A stretch of 35,894 bases of DNA from Chryseobacterium sp. 36-9 (GCA_001898785.1 MKVE01000036.1:1-35894); one strand, 5' to 3'. Shown: positions 8,375 through 17,484, counted from the stretch's first letter. Notes: generated by a model from the sequence alone, not told the origin. Translations and numbers: made by a program.

Positions 8375-9094
8375 ATGACAAAACTAAGTGTCAATATCAA
8401 TAAAATCGCTACGCTAAGAAACGCAAGAGGCGGCGATGTTCCAAGTGTAACGCAAGTCGCTGTTGATCTGGAAAGATTCGGAGCACAGGGAATTACCATT
8501 CATCCAAGACCGGATGAGAGACACATTACCAGAAAAGATGTCTATGATCTGAAACCATTGGTGACAACGGAATTCAATATTGAAGGTAATCCTCATCGGG
8601 CGTTTATCGATATGGTCTTGGAAGTAAAACCGGAGCAAGTGACTTTGGTTCCGGATGCTGATGATGCGATTACATCTAACGCCGGCTGGGATTGTGAAAA
8701 GAATCTGGATTTTTTGAAATCTGTTATCGCTGAATTCAAAAATGCCGGAATCAGAACGTCTATTTTTCTTGACCCCAATCCGGAAATGGTGAAATTTGCT
8801 GCAGAAACCGGAACCGACAGGATCGAACTTTACACAGAAGCTTACGCCAAGCATTATTTTGACAATAAAGAATTAGCAATAGAATCTTATTTTAAAACGG
8901 CGGTAGTTGCAACCGAATATGGTTTGGGAATCAATGCCGGACACGATTTGTCATTAGACAACTTAAAATATTTCTCAGATAACATCCCGAATCTTTTGGA
9001 AGTTTCTATCGGTCACGCCTTGATTTCGGAAGCTTTATATCTAGGTTTAGAAAATACAGTTCAGGCTTATCTTAAGAGATTGGCGAAGTGGTAA
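8375..9094 (+). CDS. pdxJ: Pyridoxine 5'-phosphate synthase
   Basis: PdxJ condenses 1-deoxy-D-xylulose 5-phosphate with 3-amino-2-oxopropyl phosphate to make pyridoxine 5'-phosphate, the last ring-forming step of the DXP-dependent vitamin B6 pathway. The 239-residue protein starts [20 protein letters not shown]. It has [11 protein letters not shown] (41-51, with the family active-site His43), Glu70 in FNIEGN, and His190 in [11 protein letters not shown], all matching the known catalytic set, and the length is typical. The 28-bp linker before it is AT-rich and made of TTATCA-like repeats. The downstream hydrolase gene begins 16 bp after its stop. Confidence 0.97.
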   Translation: MTKLSVNINKIATLRNARGGDVPSVTQVAVDLERFGAQGITIHPRPDERHITRKDVYDLKPLVTTEFNIEGNPHRAFIDMVLEVKPEQVTLVPDADDAITSNAGWDCEKNLDFLKSVIAEFKNAGIRTSIFLDPNPEMVKFAAETGTDRIELYTEAYAKHYFDNKELAIESYFKTAVVATEYGLGINAGHDLSLDNLKYFSDNIPNLLEVSIGHALISEALYLGLENTVQAYLKRLAKW

Positions 9095-9110
9095 TTATAT
9101 TTAATTATTG

Positions 9111-9884
9111 ATGGAAATTTTACATTCAAAAATATACGGAGAGGAGAGAACAGAAACACCATTATTAGTATTCCACGGATTGTTTGGGATGCTGGATAAT
9201 TGGGGGAGTTTTGGGAAAGAATTTGGTGAATTGATGCCTACACATTTATTGGATTTGAGGAATCACGGCCGCAGTTTTCATTCAGATTCTATGACGCACG
9301 ATGATTTGGCTCAGGACATTGTTAACTATATGGACGCTCATAATATTCCAAAAGCAAATCTCCTCGGCCACTCATTAGGAGGAAAGGCGGTAATGCAGTT
9401 CGCCATCAACTTTCCTGATCGATTGGAAAAACTGATTGTTGCTGATATTGCTCCAAAAGCTTATCCGCCGCATCATCAGGGAATTATCAAAGCGCTGCAA
9501 TCTGTTGATTTTTCTACTGTAGAATCCAGGCAGGATGTGGAAAAAGTCTTGGAAGAATATATTCACGAGAAGTTTGTGATTCAGTTTCTAATGAAGAATC
9601 TTTATTGGACAGACGACAAGAAACTGGCCTGGCGATTTAACCTGAAAACTTTAGCTGAAAAATATACAGAGTTTGTCTCAAATGCCATTAAGTTTGGTGT
9701 TTTCAATGGTCCGACTTTGTTCATCGCAGGTGCTAATTCCAATTATATTTTACCACAGGACGAATTCCTGATTAAGCAACAATTTCCGCACTCTAAAATT
9801 ATTAAAATCAAAAATGCGGAACATTGGGTTCAGGCCAATAATCCTGTCGATTTCAATGCAGCTGTGAAAGATTTTCTTCTTTAG
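9111..9884 (+). CDS. Alpha/beta-fold hydrolase (YbfF-type esterase)
   Basis: The 257-residue cytoplasmic hydrolase has the oxyanion-side motif FHGLFGMLDNW (about 21-31), DLRNHGRS (48-55), the nucleophile elbow GHSLGG with Ser88 and a C-terminal catalytic His238 (NAEHWVQ). These are typical of YbfF-like and related carboxylesterases. ATG 9111 is chosen; a TTG one codon earlier is in frame but less likely. The gene follows pdxJ closely, an arrangement expected for an operon, though a B6-related role is not implied. The substrate is unknown. Confidence 0.88.
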   Translation: MEILHSKIYGEERTETPLLVFHGLFGMLDNWGSFGKEFGELMPTHLLDLRNHGRSFHSDSMTHDDLAQDIVNYMDAHNIPKANLLGHSLGGKAVMQFAINFPDRLEKLIVADIAPKAYPPHHQGIIKALQSVDFSTVESRQDVEKVLEEYIHEKFVIQFLMKNLYWTDDKKLAWRFNLKTLAEKYTEFVSNAIKFGVFNGPTLFIAGANSNYILPQDEFLIKQQFPHSKIIKIKNAEHWVQANNPVDFNAAVKDFLL

Positions 9885-9892
9885 CTGATTTC

Positions 9893-9954
9893 AAAAATTA
9901 ATATGGATTTGATAATGGTATAAGCCTTGTATTATCGGATCCATATTTAATTTT
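9893..9954 (+). terminator. Long stem-loop directly before the next start codon
   Basis: The arms at 9893-9916 and 9931-9954 form a stem of about 23 pairs in the plus-strand RNA, with one bulged base and two G-U pairs. The loop is about 14 bases. The two differences between the arms become G-U pairs only in the rightward transcript, so the RNA hairpin is favoured on this strand. There is no long T tract, and the stem ends five bases before ATG 9960. It may be a terminator of the pdxJ transcript or a structure controlling the next gene. Confidence 0.6.
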
Positions 9955-9959
9955 CTTCT

Positions 9960-10907
9960 ATGAAATGGCCAATTTCTGTTATCCTGATTTTTATTTTGTC
10001 GTTTACCAATGCTCAGGAAAAGCTCTCCGAAACTTTGAATTATAAAGATGTTACGTACAAAATAAAAGACACGGCTCAGCAGAAGCTCGACATCTATCTT
10101 CCTCAAAAAACAAATAAAAAATCTCCGGTTCTGGTTTTTGTTCACGGAGGTGGTTGGGCACAAGGTGATAAAGGGTTGAGAGACGATTATTACCTTAGTG
10201 ATTTTGTTCTTAGATTTGTGAAACAAGGTTACGCTGTGGTGAGTATCAACTATACTTTGCTTAATGAAAAGACACATTTCCCGACACCGGTTGAAGATAC
10301 AAAAGAAGCTGTTCGCTGGATTCGTGCAAATGCCGAAACATATGATTTTGATTCTGATAATATTGGAATTTGGGGCGCTTCGGCTGGCTCACAGATTGGG
10401 ATGATTGCTGCATATACGGATGATTCCCAGTTTTCAGAAAATACAAAATTTCCTAACTATTCAGCAAAAGTCAATTATTTCATCGATTATTTTGGACCGT
10501 CTGATATGAACAAATTGTTCCGTACAGAAGCTCCGGGATTTGTGATTTTTATTTTTAAACTGATTTTTCCAAAGATTTATGACATCAGGAACAAACTGGT
10601 TTTTGGATTCACAGGTTATGATGTCAAAGAAGAAAAAGACGACGCTATTAACCTGCTGAATGTTTATTCACCAATCACTTACGTCAGCAATTCTTCTGTT
10701 CCGACACTGATGATTCACGGGACGAAGGATAAAATTGTTCCTTATTCGCAGTCCGAAATTTTAAAAGAAAGCCTGGACAGGAATAGCGTTAGGAATGAAC
10801 TGATTTCTATTAAAAAAGGTAATCACGGACTCAATAGGGATTCTGACCACGAATTGATGTTTGAAAAGACCTTTAATTTTGTCAAAGAAAATACAAACGG
10901 ATTCTGA
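9960..10907 (+). CDS. Secreted alpha/beta hydrolase, carboxylesterase type
   Basis: A 315-residue protein with a signal peptide (about 1-18, ending FTNAQ). It has the HGGGW oxyanion motif (62-66) of hormone-sensitive-lipase-like carboxylesterases, the nucleophile elbow GASAGS (Ser141), an acid residue in GTKDKIVP (Asp257) and a catalytic His289 (KGNHGL). The family hydrolyses short-chain esters, including acetyl or feruloyl groups on plant polymers; the actual substrate cannot be told. It lies right behind a strong hairpin that leaves little room for a promoter of its own, so expression may depend on readthrough from the pdxJ transcript. Confidence 0.87.
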   Translation: MKWPISVILIFILSFTNAQEKLSETLNYKDVTYKIKDTAQQKLDIYLPQKTNKKSPVLVFVHGGGWAQGDKGLRDDYYLSDFVLRFVKQGYAVVSINYTLLNEKTHFPTPVEDTKEAVRWIRANAETYDFDSDNIGIWGASAGSQIGMIAAYTDDSQFSENTKFPNYSAKVNYFIDYFGPSDMNKLFRTEAPGFVIFIFKLIFPKIYDIRNKLVFGFTGYDVKEEKDDAINLLNVYSPITYVSNSSVPTLMIHGTKDKIVPYSQSEILKESLDRNSVRNELISIKKGNHGLNRDSDHELMFEKTFNFVKENTNGF

Positions 10908-10951
10908 TTGATTTCAATTGCGTTTAGACAGGTTTTTATGGAGAATTAAAT

Positions 10952-10959
10952 TATCTTTG
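10952..10959 (+). promoter_or_regulatory. Candidate -7 box before the small membrane protein
   Basis: TATCTTTG matches TAnnTTTG fully and ends 12 bases before ATG 10972. No clear TTG lies 17-23 bases upstream. Confidence 0.45.
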
Positions 10960-10971
10960 TAAAAATCTCTA

Positions 10972-11205
10972 ATGAAGAAATATCAGGAAACGATTTATAA
11001 AATCATTTTGCTTTTTTCTGTTCTTATCAATCTTTTTTTGATAGGGCTTTTATTTTTTGTTCTCCGGGATTCTTTTGCGGGAGAAGGAAATTGGTTTTTG
11101 GAAGGCAGAGGTTTTTGGTTCTTCATAGGAATTATACTCGTTTATTCTTTAATGAATTCAGTATTTATTATAAGGTTTTTAAAAATTAAATCCACACAGG
11201 AATGA
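10972..11205 (+). CDS. Small two-helix membrane protein of unknown function
   Basis: The 77-residue product has two predicted membrane helices (about 10-31 and 47-68) joined by a Gly/Trp/Phe-rich loop (GEGNWFLEGRGFW). I do not recognise a family. Its stop overlaps the start of the epimerase-like gene as ATGA, so translation of the two is probably coupled. Its own TAnnTTTG box and the overlap support it as a real gene. Confidence 0.65.
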   Translation: MKKYQETIYKIILLFSVLINLFLIGLLFFVLRDSFAGEGNWFLEGRGFWFFIGIILVYSLMNSVFIIRFLKIKSTQE

Positions 11206-12200
11206 TTCTAGTAACCGGAGCAACAGGGATTTTAGGAAGAGTTATCGTTCTTGAACTTTTGAAGCAGGGAAAGGAAGTTCGTGCAACCAAACGACCATCA
11301 AGTAATCTGAAAGAGGTTAAAGAATCTTATCGTTTTTATACAGACAAGCCGGATTTTTATTTTGATAAGATCCAATGGATTGATATTGATTTCAATGATT
11401 TGGATTCGATTCAGATGGCATTGCAAAATGTGCATGAAGTGTATCATTGCGCCGCCAAAGTTAGCTTCAATCCTAATAAGGATAAAGAGCTTTACAAAAC
11501 CAATATTGGCGGAACAAAGAACCTTTTGTACGCTGTGGAAAATTCTGAAGTTAAGAAATTCCTTTTCGTAAGTTCAATCGCCGTTCTGGATGGTTATAAC
11601 GAAAACGGAATGATGGACGAGAATTCTGATTTCAATCCAAAGCTTGATCATTCAGGCTATGCAATTTCCAAACATCTTTCCGAGATGGAAGTCTGGAGAG
11701 CTTCCGCTGAAGGACTGAATACGATTATCATTAATCCGGGTTTGATTACCGGCTCAGGAAATTGGGGTGTCAGCAGTGGTGATTTATTTTCAAAGTCTGC
11801 TTATCCGTTTACTTATACTGGCGGAACAGCTTTCGTAGATGTCCGCGATGTGGCTAATGTTGCTATCAAGCTGATGGACAACAATGCTTTTGGTGAACGT
11901 TTCATCGTCATTTCAGAAAATTCTAAATTCAGTTTGATATCTGATAAAGTGAGAGCAGCTCTGGGGAAAACACCTGCAAAACCGGTTCCTGATTTTGTTT
12001 TCAATGTTTTACCCATTTTATCCTTTTTTGGATGGTTATTCCCGGTGTTGAGACTATTAAGTAAAACATCTTTGGAATCTTTGAAGCTGGATTCTAAAAT
12101 TTCTAATGAAAAGATCGTGAATCAGCTTAATTATCAATTTATTTCAACCGCTGACAGTGTTGATTTCCATTTGAAAAACTACCTTTCTGATAGGAAATAG
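11202..12200 (+). CDS. NAD-dependent epimerase/dehydratase family protein (extended SDR)
   Basis: The 332-residue protein is an extended short-chain dehydrogenase. It has the Rossmann motif TGATGILG (5-12), a segment YHCAAKVSF (81-89), the catalytic serine region FVSSIAVLDG (122-131) and YxxxK as YAISK (Tyr153, Lys157). The C-terminal region resembles the dihydroflavonol-reductase/3-beta-hydroxysteroid-dehydrogenase-like group rather than a strict sugar epimerase, so the substrate is open. It overlaps the upstream small membrane protein gene by four bases. No terminator separates it from gcvP, but the 93-bp gap contains a long inverted repeat. Confidence 0.88.
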   Translation: MILVTGATGILGRVIVLELLKQGKEVRATKRPSSNLKEVKESYRFYTDKPDFYFDKIQWIDIDFNDLDSIQMALQNVHEVYHCAAKVSFNPNKDKELYKTNIGGTKNLLYAVENSEVKKFLFVSSIAVLDGYNENGMMDENSDFNPKLDHSGYAISKHLSEMEVWRASAEGLNTIIINPGLITGSGNWGVSSGDLFSKSAYPFTYTGGTAFVDVRDVANVAIKLMDNNAFGERFIVISENSKFSLISDKVRAALGKTPAKPVPDFVFNVLPILSFFGWLFPVLRLLSKTSLESLKLDSKISNEKIVNQLNYQFISTADSVDFHLKNYLSDRK

Positions 12201-12235
12201 AAGTTTCGATTTTCGATATTATAGATTGCGCAGTT

Positions 12236-12286
12236 CTTTGAAAATTAGTATTTTTACGAACCTTTTTAGTAAAATCTAATTCAAAG
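12236..12286 (+). promoter_or_regulatory. Imperfect hairpin in the gcvP leader
   Basis: The arms at 12236-12257 and 12269-12286 pair over 18 bp, with three small bulges on the left side and an 11-base loop. The outer arm is CTTTGAA...TTCAAAG. The structure ends seven bases before the gcvP ATG and has no T tract after it, so it looks more like a leader structure or operator than a terminator. Confidence 0.45.
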
Positions 12287-12293
12287 TTTATAA

Positions 12294-15152
12294 ATGAACA
12301 CACAGCAATTTGTAAACCGCCACATCAGCCTTAATGAAGCTGATAAAGCGGAAATGCTTAACAAAATCGGGGTTAACAGTATCGATGAACTCATTTCTCA
12401 AACCATTCCGGACAGTATAAGATTAGAAAAAGATTTGGAGCTTTCTGAGCCACTTTCTGAGTACGAAATGTTACTCCATTCCAAAGATCTGGCATCTAAG
12501 AATGTTGATTTCGATACTTACATCGGATTCGGTTACAATAACACGATTCTGCCTTCTCCAATCCAAAGGAATATTCTTGAAAACCCGAGCTGGTACACAG
12601 CTTACACGCCTTATCAGGCAGAGATCGCACAAGGTAGGCTGGAAGCGCTTCTTAATTTCCAGACAGTGGTTTGCGACTTAACAGGATTTCCAATGGCTAA
12701 TGCTTCTCTATTGGACGAATCAACAGCTGCTGCCGAAGCAATGCATATGTTCTTCAACAACAGAACGAAGGACCAGAAAAAAAACAATGCAATTAAATTC
12801 TTCGTTTCCGATTTAGTATTGCCACAAACCATTTCTGTATTGAAAACTAAAGCAGAAGGTCTTGGAATCGATATTATTGTAGGAAACCACGATAGTCATC
12901 AATTCAATGATTCTTATTATGGGGTCTTGTTGCAATATCCTGGCAAAAATGGAATCGTTCTGGATTATACAGATTTTATCACTTCAGCAAAAGGATTCGA
13001 TTTGCAGGTTGTTGTCGCTTGTGACCCGATGTCTTTGGTTAAACTGAAATCTCCTGCAACAATGGGTGCGGATTGCGCAGTTGGAACCACCCAGAGATTT
13101 GGTATTCCAATTGGTTACGGTGGTCCTCATGCCGCATTCTTTGCTTGTAAAGAAGATTATAAAAGAGATATTCCCGGAAGAATCATTGGCGTTTCTCAGG
13201 ATATGTACGGAAAACGTGCATTGAGAATGGCACTTCAAACCAGAGAACAGCATATCAAAAGAGAAAGAGCAACATCCAATATCTGTACAGCACAGGTACT
13301 TTTAGCTGTGATGGCCGGGATGTATGTCGTTTATCACGGCCCAAAAGGACTCAACTTTATCGCTGACCAAATCCATTACAAGACCAATGCTTTGGCAGAT
13401 GCTTTAAAAGTGCTAGGTTATGATATTGTCGATGAGCCAGTATTTGACACTGTGAAATTCAGATTGCACGAAGAAGAAAAAACGTCTTTGAGATTATTAA
13501 TGAGAGACAGAAAAATCAATCTGAATTATTTTTCTCAAGGTATTGTAAGTATTTCCATTAACGAAACTACAACCGTTGAGAAACTTAACAGGTTGGTTGA
13601 TGCTTTTGCACAGTTCAAAGGCAAACAGGCTTATAAATTATCTCTTAAAGAAGAATATTCGATTCCAGCAGAATTGTTGAGAACGGATGAAATCCTGAAA
13701 GAAGAAGTTTTCAATAAATATCATACCGAGACAGAATTGATGCGTTACATCAAGCGTCTGGAAAGAAAGGATTTGTCTTTGACACATTCCATGATATCTT
13801 TGGGTTCTTGTACAATGAAACTAAATGCGGCAACGCAAATGATTCCTTTGTCCTGGGCAGAATGGGGAAGTATACATCCATTTATCCCGACAGAACAAGC
13901 CGGTGGTTATCAGGAAATGATCAAACAGCTTGAGAAAGATCTGGCAGAAATTACAGGTTTTGCAGGAACATCATTGCAACCAAATTCAGGTGCGCAAGGT
14001 GAATATGCGGGACTAATGGTTATCCGAGAATATCACAAAAACAGAGGCGAAGGGCACAGAAATATCGTATTGATTCCTCAGTCGGCACACGGAACCAATC
14101 CGGCTTCCGCTGCAATGGCAGGGATGAAGATTGTTGTTGTGAAGAACCTTGAAAATGGAGAAATCGATTTTGAGGATTTGAAAGCGAAGACAGAACAGCA
14201 TTCTGAGAACTTGTCTTGTGTGATGATCACATATCCGTCTACTTATGGATTCTTCGACGCTAATATCAAAGAAATTACAAAATTGATTCATCAGCACGGT
14301 GGACAGGTTTATATGGACGGTGCAAATATGAATGCTCAGGTTGGATTTACAAGCCCTGGAAATATCGGAGCTGACGTTTGCCACCTTAACCTTCATAAGA
14401 CTTTTGCCATTCCTCACGGTGGTGGTGGTCCTGGTGTTGGCCCGATCTGTGTGGCGGAGCATTTGGTTCCGTTCCTTCCAACTAATGCCAATATCCCTGT
14501 AGGAACAAAAGATGCGATTGAAGGGATTTCTGCTGCGCCTTATGGTTCAGGATTGATTCTGAATATCTCCTATGCTTATATCAAATTATTAGGAACTTCC
14601 GGTTTGAAAAAAGCGACTGAATATGCAATTTTAAACGCTAATTACCTGAAAGAATTATTGGCAGAACATTTCCCGATTCTTTATGCGAATGCCAACGGCA
14701 GAGTAGCGCACGAGTGTATCGTAGACTTCCGTCAGTTCAAATCTTTGGGAATTGAAGTGGCTGATGTTGCAAAAAGATTAATGGATTATGGTTTCCATGC
14801 ACCGACAGTAAGTTTTCCAGTAGCAGGAACATTGATGATAGAACCAACAGAATCGGAAAGCAAAGAAGAGATCGAGCGTTTTGCTGAAGCGTTGATCAAT
14901 ATCAAGAGAGAGATTGAAGAGATTGCTAATGGTGATGCTGATGCAACAAACAACGTTCTCAAAAATGCACCTCATACCGAGCAGTTAGTAATTTCCGACA
15001 ATTGGGATAAACCTTACGGTAGAGAAAAAGCGGCTTATCCATTAGAATGGGTGAGAACACATAAGTTCTTTGCTACAGTTGCAAGAGTGGATGAAGCATA
15101 TGGTGACAGAAACCTGGTTTGTACCTGTGAACCGATCGAAGCATATATGTAA
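12294..15152 (+). CDS. gcvP: Glycine dehydrogenase (aminomethyl-transferring), P-protein of the glycine cleavage system
   Basis: GcvP decarboxylates glycine with pyridoxal phosphate and passes the aminomethyl group to the lipoyl arm of GcvH. The 952-residue protein is the fused single-chain form, normal in length. The PLP-binding lysine is Lys702 in LNLHKTFAIPHGGGGPG. Other family signatures include TAYTPYQAEIAQGRLEALLN, STAAAEAM, YGGPHAAFFA, SLGSCTMKLN, ANMNAQVG and VCTCEPIEAY near the C-terminus. Neither gcvH nor gcvT is adjacent, which is common in Bacteroidota. A strong terminator follows the stop codon. Confidence 0.98.
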   Translation: MNTQQFVNRHISLNEADKAEMLNKIGVNSIDELISQTIPDSIRLEKDLELSEPLSEYEMLLHSKDLASKNVDFDTYIGFGYNNTILPSPIQRNILENPSWYTAYTPYQAEIAQGRLEALLNFQTVVCDLTGFPMANASLLDESTAAAEAMHMFFNNRTKDQKKNNAIKFFVSDLVLPQTISVLKTKAEGLGIDIIVGNHDSHQFNDSYYGVLLQYPGKNGIVLDYTDFITSAKGFDLQVVVACDPMSLVKLKSPATMGADCAVGTTQRFGIPIGYGGPHAAFFACKEDYKRDIPGRIIGVSQDMYGKRALRMALQTREQHIKRERATSNICTAQVLLAVMAGMYVVYHGPKGLNFIADQIHYKTNALADALKVLGYDIVDEPVFDTVKFRLHEEEKTSLRLLMRDRKINLNYFSQGIVSISINETTTVEKLNRLVDAFAQFKGKQAYKLSLKEEYSIPAELLRTDEILKEEVFNKYHTETELMRYIKRLERKDLSLTHSMISLGSCTMKLNAATQMIPLSWAEWGSIHPFIPTEQAGGYQEMIKQLEKDLAEITGFAGTSLQPNSGAQGEYAGLMVIREYHKNRGEGHRNIVLIPQSAHGTNPASAAMAGMKIVVVKNLENGEIDFEDLKAKTEQHSENLSCVMITYPSTYGFFDANIKEITKLIHQHGGQVYMDGANMNAQVGFTSPGNIGADVCHLNLHKTFAIPHGGGGPGVGPICVAEHLVPFLPTNANIPVGTKDAIEGISAAPYGSGLILNISYAYIKLLGTSGLKKATEYAILNANYLKELLAEHFPILYANANGRVAHECIVDFRQFKSLGIEVADVAKRLMDYGFHAPTVSFPVAGTLMIEPTESESKEEIERFAEALINIKREIEEIANGDADATNNVLKNAPHTEQLVISDNWDKPYGREKAAYPLEWVRTHKFFATVARVDEAYGDRNLVCTCEPIEAYM

Positions 15153-15179
15153 TAAATGATTTTTAGTTCAGGTTATATA

Positions 15180-15209
15180 AAAAGCCTCTCCATTTGGAGA
15201 GGTTTTTTT
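15180..15209 (+). terminator. Rho-independent terminator of gcvP
   Basis: A perfect CCTCTCC / GGAGAGG stem (15185-15191 with 15196-15202), extended by A-T pairs, encloses an ATTT loop and is followed by seven Ts. It starts 27 bases after the gcvP stop. Confidence 0.92.
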
Positions 15210-15338
15210 GTTGTATTTAGATCATCATATTCCTTTGTTTCATAAAAGGTTGGTCTGCAAAAATAGCAATGTAAATAGGAATAATTTTTTTATATGATTC
15301 AAAAAAATAAACAAATTTTATTGTTGGTATGGTAATTG

Positions 15339-15408
15339 GATATGTGAACGCATATCTCTCTAAATATAGCAATATTTAGAAAACAAGTATAATATTCCAA
15401 TTATACTT
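15339..15408 (+). promoter_or_regulatory. Three consecutive small hairpins in the ompA leader
   Basis: Three perfect inverted repeats follow each other: GATATG/CATATC (15339-15344, 15351-15356; 6-base loop), CTAAATAT/ATATTTAG (15360-15367, 15372-15379; AGCA loop) and AAGTATAAT/ATTATACTT (15385-15393, 15400-15408; 6-base loop). They lie 33-102 bases before the OmpA start. Leader hairpins are known to stabilise ompA mRNA in enterobacteria, so a similar role is plausible; some AT-rich pairing could be chance. I found no full TAnnTTTG box in this 288-base gap. Confidence 0.5.
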
Positions 15409-15440
15409 TTAATAAGTAAAACAATTAAAATTTATTTTTT

Positions 15441-16856
15441 ATGAAATCAAAATTAACTATTTTGTCACTAGCCTTGGTGTGCCCGGGCATGATGTTCTCA
15501 CAGGTTACTCAAACTACTACATCGTCAGCTGAAACAACAACGATGGATACAACTCCAAGCTATAACAGCTGGTCCATCTCTTTTGGTGGTGGTATACCAT
15601 TGATGCAAAATGCCGATCTGAGATCTATCCAAAACGGAAATACATTGGTAGGCTATTCTGCTTACTTCAGTATTGACAAAGCGCTTTCTCATACATTTGG
15701 GCTGAAGTTGCAATACGACCGTGGGGAAACAAGACAAGGTTATTTTAATACAAAAGATGCAGCGCCTGCTAATGCTGCTGCTAATCTCCAGGTTGCAGGT
15801 AGAACACAATATGATGGAATTTCCCTTATAGGAGATATTAACCTGTCTAATTTATTAAGAAGAGTTGATAGAAAATCGGACTTCAGATGGGCAATCCACG
15901 GATATGCCGGTGCGGGAGTTTTGGCTTACCGAGCTTATCAGAAAGACGAATTCGGACAGAGATTAATGACCGAGAAAAAGCCTTTCAAATTCAATTCGTT
16001 GTTTGGACAGGCTGGTGCCGGCTTGAAGTATAAGATCAGCAACAGAGTAGACATCGAAGGAAGATTGATGTACGTTATAACAGGTGATGATGAATTTGAT
16101 GGTGGTGGTGACCAATATAGTGCTGTTAACAGAATCAGCTCTCATACAACGGACAACTTCTTCAATGCTACATTGGGACTTACTGTTAACCTGGGTAAAA
16201 ATGCTAACCATATCATGTGGGTTGATCCTTTGAAAGATATCTATAATAAAATAGATGAGTTGGAAACCAAAGTGGACAATATCCAATTATGCAAATCCGG
16301 TGATGCCGATAATGATGGCGTTTGCGATGACTGGGACAGACAGCTTGATACACCGGCTGGAGCAAGAGTTGATGGTTCAGGTGTCGCTCTTGATGTTGAT
16401 ATGGACGGTGTAATTGATCTTTATGATAAGTGTGTGACTGTGCCGGGTCCTGTAGAGAACAACGGATGTCCGCTTAACAATACAAATAATGGTGCTGTAT
16501 CGGCTGATGAAACAGTGATGAACGGAATTGAGTTTGATCTTAATTCTGACAGAATCTTGCCAAGCAACAACTCTATCCTTAATAGTGCTGTGAGCTATAT
16601 CAATTCAACCAATGGGTCATATGTGGTTGTAGGAGCCACAGATACAAGAGGTACTGAAAGTTATAACCAGGCTTTGTCCCAAAGAAGAGCGGATAATGTG
16701 AAACAATATTTGATTTCCAATGGAGCTAATTCATCAAAACTGGAAGCACAGGGTAATGGTAAGTTCGACTTGAAATACCCGGAGTGTAATCCTGCTTCAA
16801 AATGCCCTGAATGGAAAAACAGAGCCAATAGAAGAGTATATTTTAAAGCAAAATAA
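15441..16856 (+). CDS. OmpA-family outer-membrane porin with thrombospondin type 3-like calcium repeats
   Basis: The 471-residue protein has a signal peptide (1-20, ending MMFSQ), a beta-barrel region (about 43-255) and a short coiled linker (265-282). Aspartate-rich repeats follow (DADNDGVCDDWD 288-299, DVDMDGVIDLYDK 318-330), typical of calcium-binding type 3 repeats. The C-terminal OmpA domain runs from about 360 to 471. Within it GATDTRGTESYN and QRRADNV carry Asp401 and Arg416, the positions that hold peptidoglycan diaminopimelate in OmpA. It should anchor the outer membrane to the cell wall. It is flanked by terminators on both sides, so it forms its own transcription unit, with a hairpin-rich leader. 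Confidence 0.93.
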   Translation: MKSKLTILSLALVCPGMMFSQVTQTTTSSAETTTMDTTPSYNSWSISFGGGIPLMQNADLRSIQNGNTLVGYSAYFSIDKALSHTFGLKLQYDRGETRQGYFNTKDAAPANAAANLQVAGRTQYDGISLIGDINLSNLLRRVDRKSDFRWAIHGYAGAGVLAYRAYQKDEFGQRLMTEKKPFKFNSLFGQAGAGLKYKISNRVDIEGRLMYVITGDDEFDGGGDQYSAVNRISSHTTDNFFNATLGLTVNLGKNANHIMWVDPLKDIYNKIDELETKVDNIQLCKSGDADNDGVCDDWDRQLDTPAGARVDGSGVALDVDMDGVIDLYDKCVTVPGPVENNGCPLNNTNNGAVSADETVMNGIEFDLNSDRILPSNNSILNSAVSYINSTNGSYVVVGATDTRGTESYNQALSQRRADNVKQYLISNGANSSKLEAQGNGKFDLKYPECNPASKCPEWKNRANRRVYFKAK

Positions 16857-16876
16857 ATTTTAATTTTTCTATTTAG

Positions 16877-16904
16877 AAGACTGCTGGCAACGGCAGTCTT
16901 TTTT
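16877..16904 (+). terminator. Rho-independent terminator of the OmpA-family gene
   Basis: An eight-pair perfect stem AAGACTGC / GCAGTCTT (16877-16884 with 16893-16900) has an 8-base loop, and six Ts run from its end. It begins 20 bases after the stop codon. Confidence 0.9.
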
Positions 16905-16959
16905 GTTTAAAAATAAATTTTTCAAAAAAGATGGGTAATTTTAAACAAGCAGTAATGTG

Positions 16960-17484
16960 TTATTTTTCTAACTCTTTAAGAAAATTATAGGTTGCAACTT
17001 TCAAAGATTTTCGTAAGTTATTGCTTGGATCTCCTCCACCACTTTTCCTTATTCCTTCAGTATTATAAATTTGATTATTAATTGGAATTGTATAAACAAC
17101 ATTGCTCTTGAGCGTTGCTACGGAAAAACCGAAAGACCACAAAATGTCTGTAATTTTTGTCTCAACTAATATATTAGATTCATTGCTGGTAAGGCCATTC
17201 CAATTTTCAACATATTTTAAATTAAACTTTGTCTCTGCTGCCAATTCTTCAATAGATTCTTTAAATACCATATTAACATCAGGTGCCTCAGATGGTCCTA
17301 ATATATTAGTATATATTCCTTTGTAATTGATGATGCGTTGGCTGTCGGAATTCAGTTTAAAATAAATTGTTTTCGAATTATAAAAATTCTTATTTAATGT
17401 GTTTTGTGAGAAATTGCTGCTGGTGCCACAACTAATCAGAAATAAAGCAAATAAATTTATAAAAATGAAGTTAAGTTTTTTCAT
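16960..17484 (-). CDS. Putative lipoprotein of unknown function
   Basis: The 174-residue product starts with a signal peptide and lipobox FLISCG (lipidated Cys19), followed by a Ser/Asn-rich spacer and a domain of about 140 residues. That domain mixes strands and helices (VFKESIEELAAETKFNLKYV; then ILVETKITDILWSFGF). The layout recalls small outer-membrane-associated lipoproteins with an alpha/beta fold, but I recognise no family. It stands alone between the ompA terminator and the esterase gene, 104 bp away. A near-match -7 box (TATATTTA, minus strand at 17508-17515) lies 23 bases upstream. Confidence 0.7.
   Translation of the reverse strand: MKKLNFIFINLFALFLISCGTSSNFSQNTLNKNFYNSKTIYFKLNSDSQRIINYKGIYTNILGPSEAPDVNMVFKESIEELAAETKFNLKYVENWNGLTSNESNILVETKITDILWSFGFSVATLKSNVVYTIPINNQIYNTEGIRKSGGGDPSNNLRKSLKVATYNFLKELEK

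Noticed and set aside
12984-13253. Minus-strand open frame inside gcvP
   Set aside because: It lies wholly inside a conserved gene in another frame; the composition fits a shadow frame.
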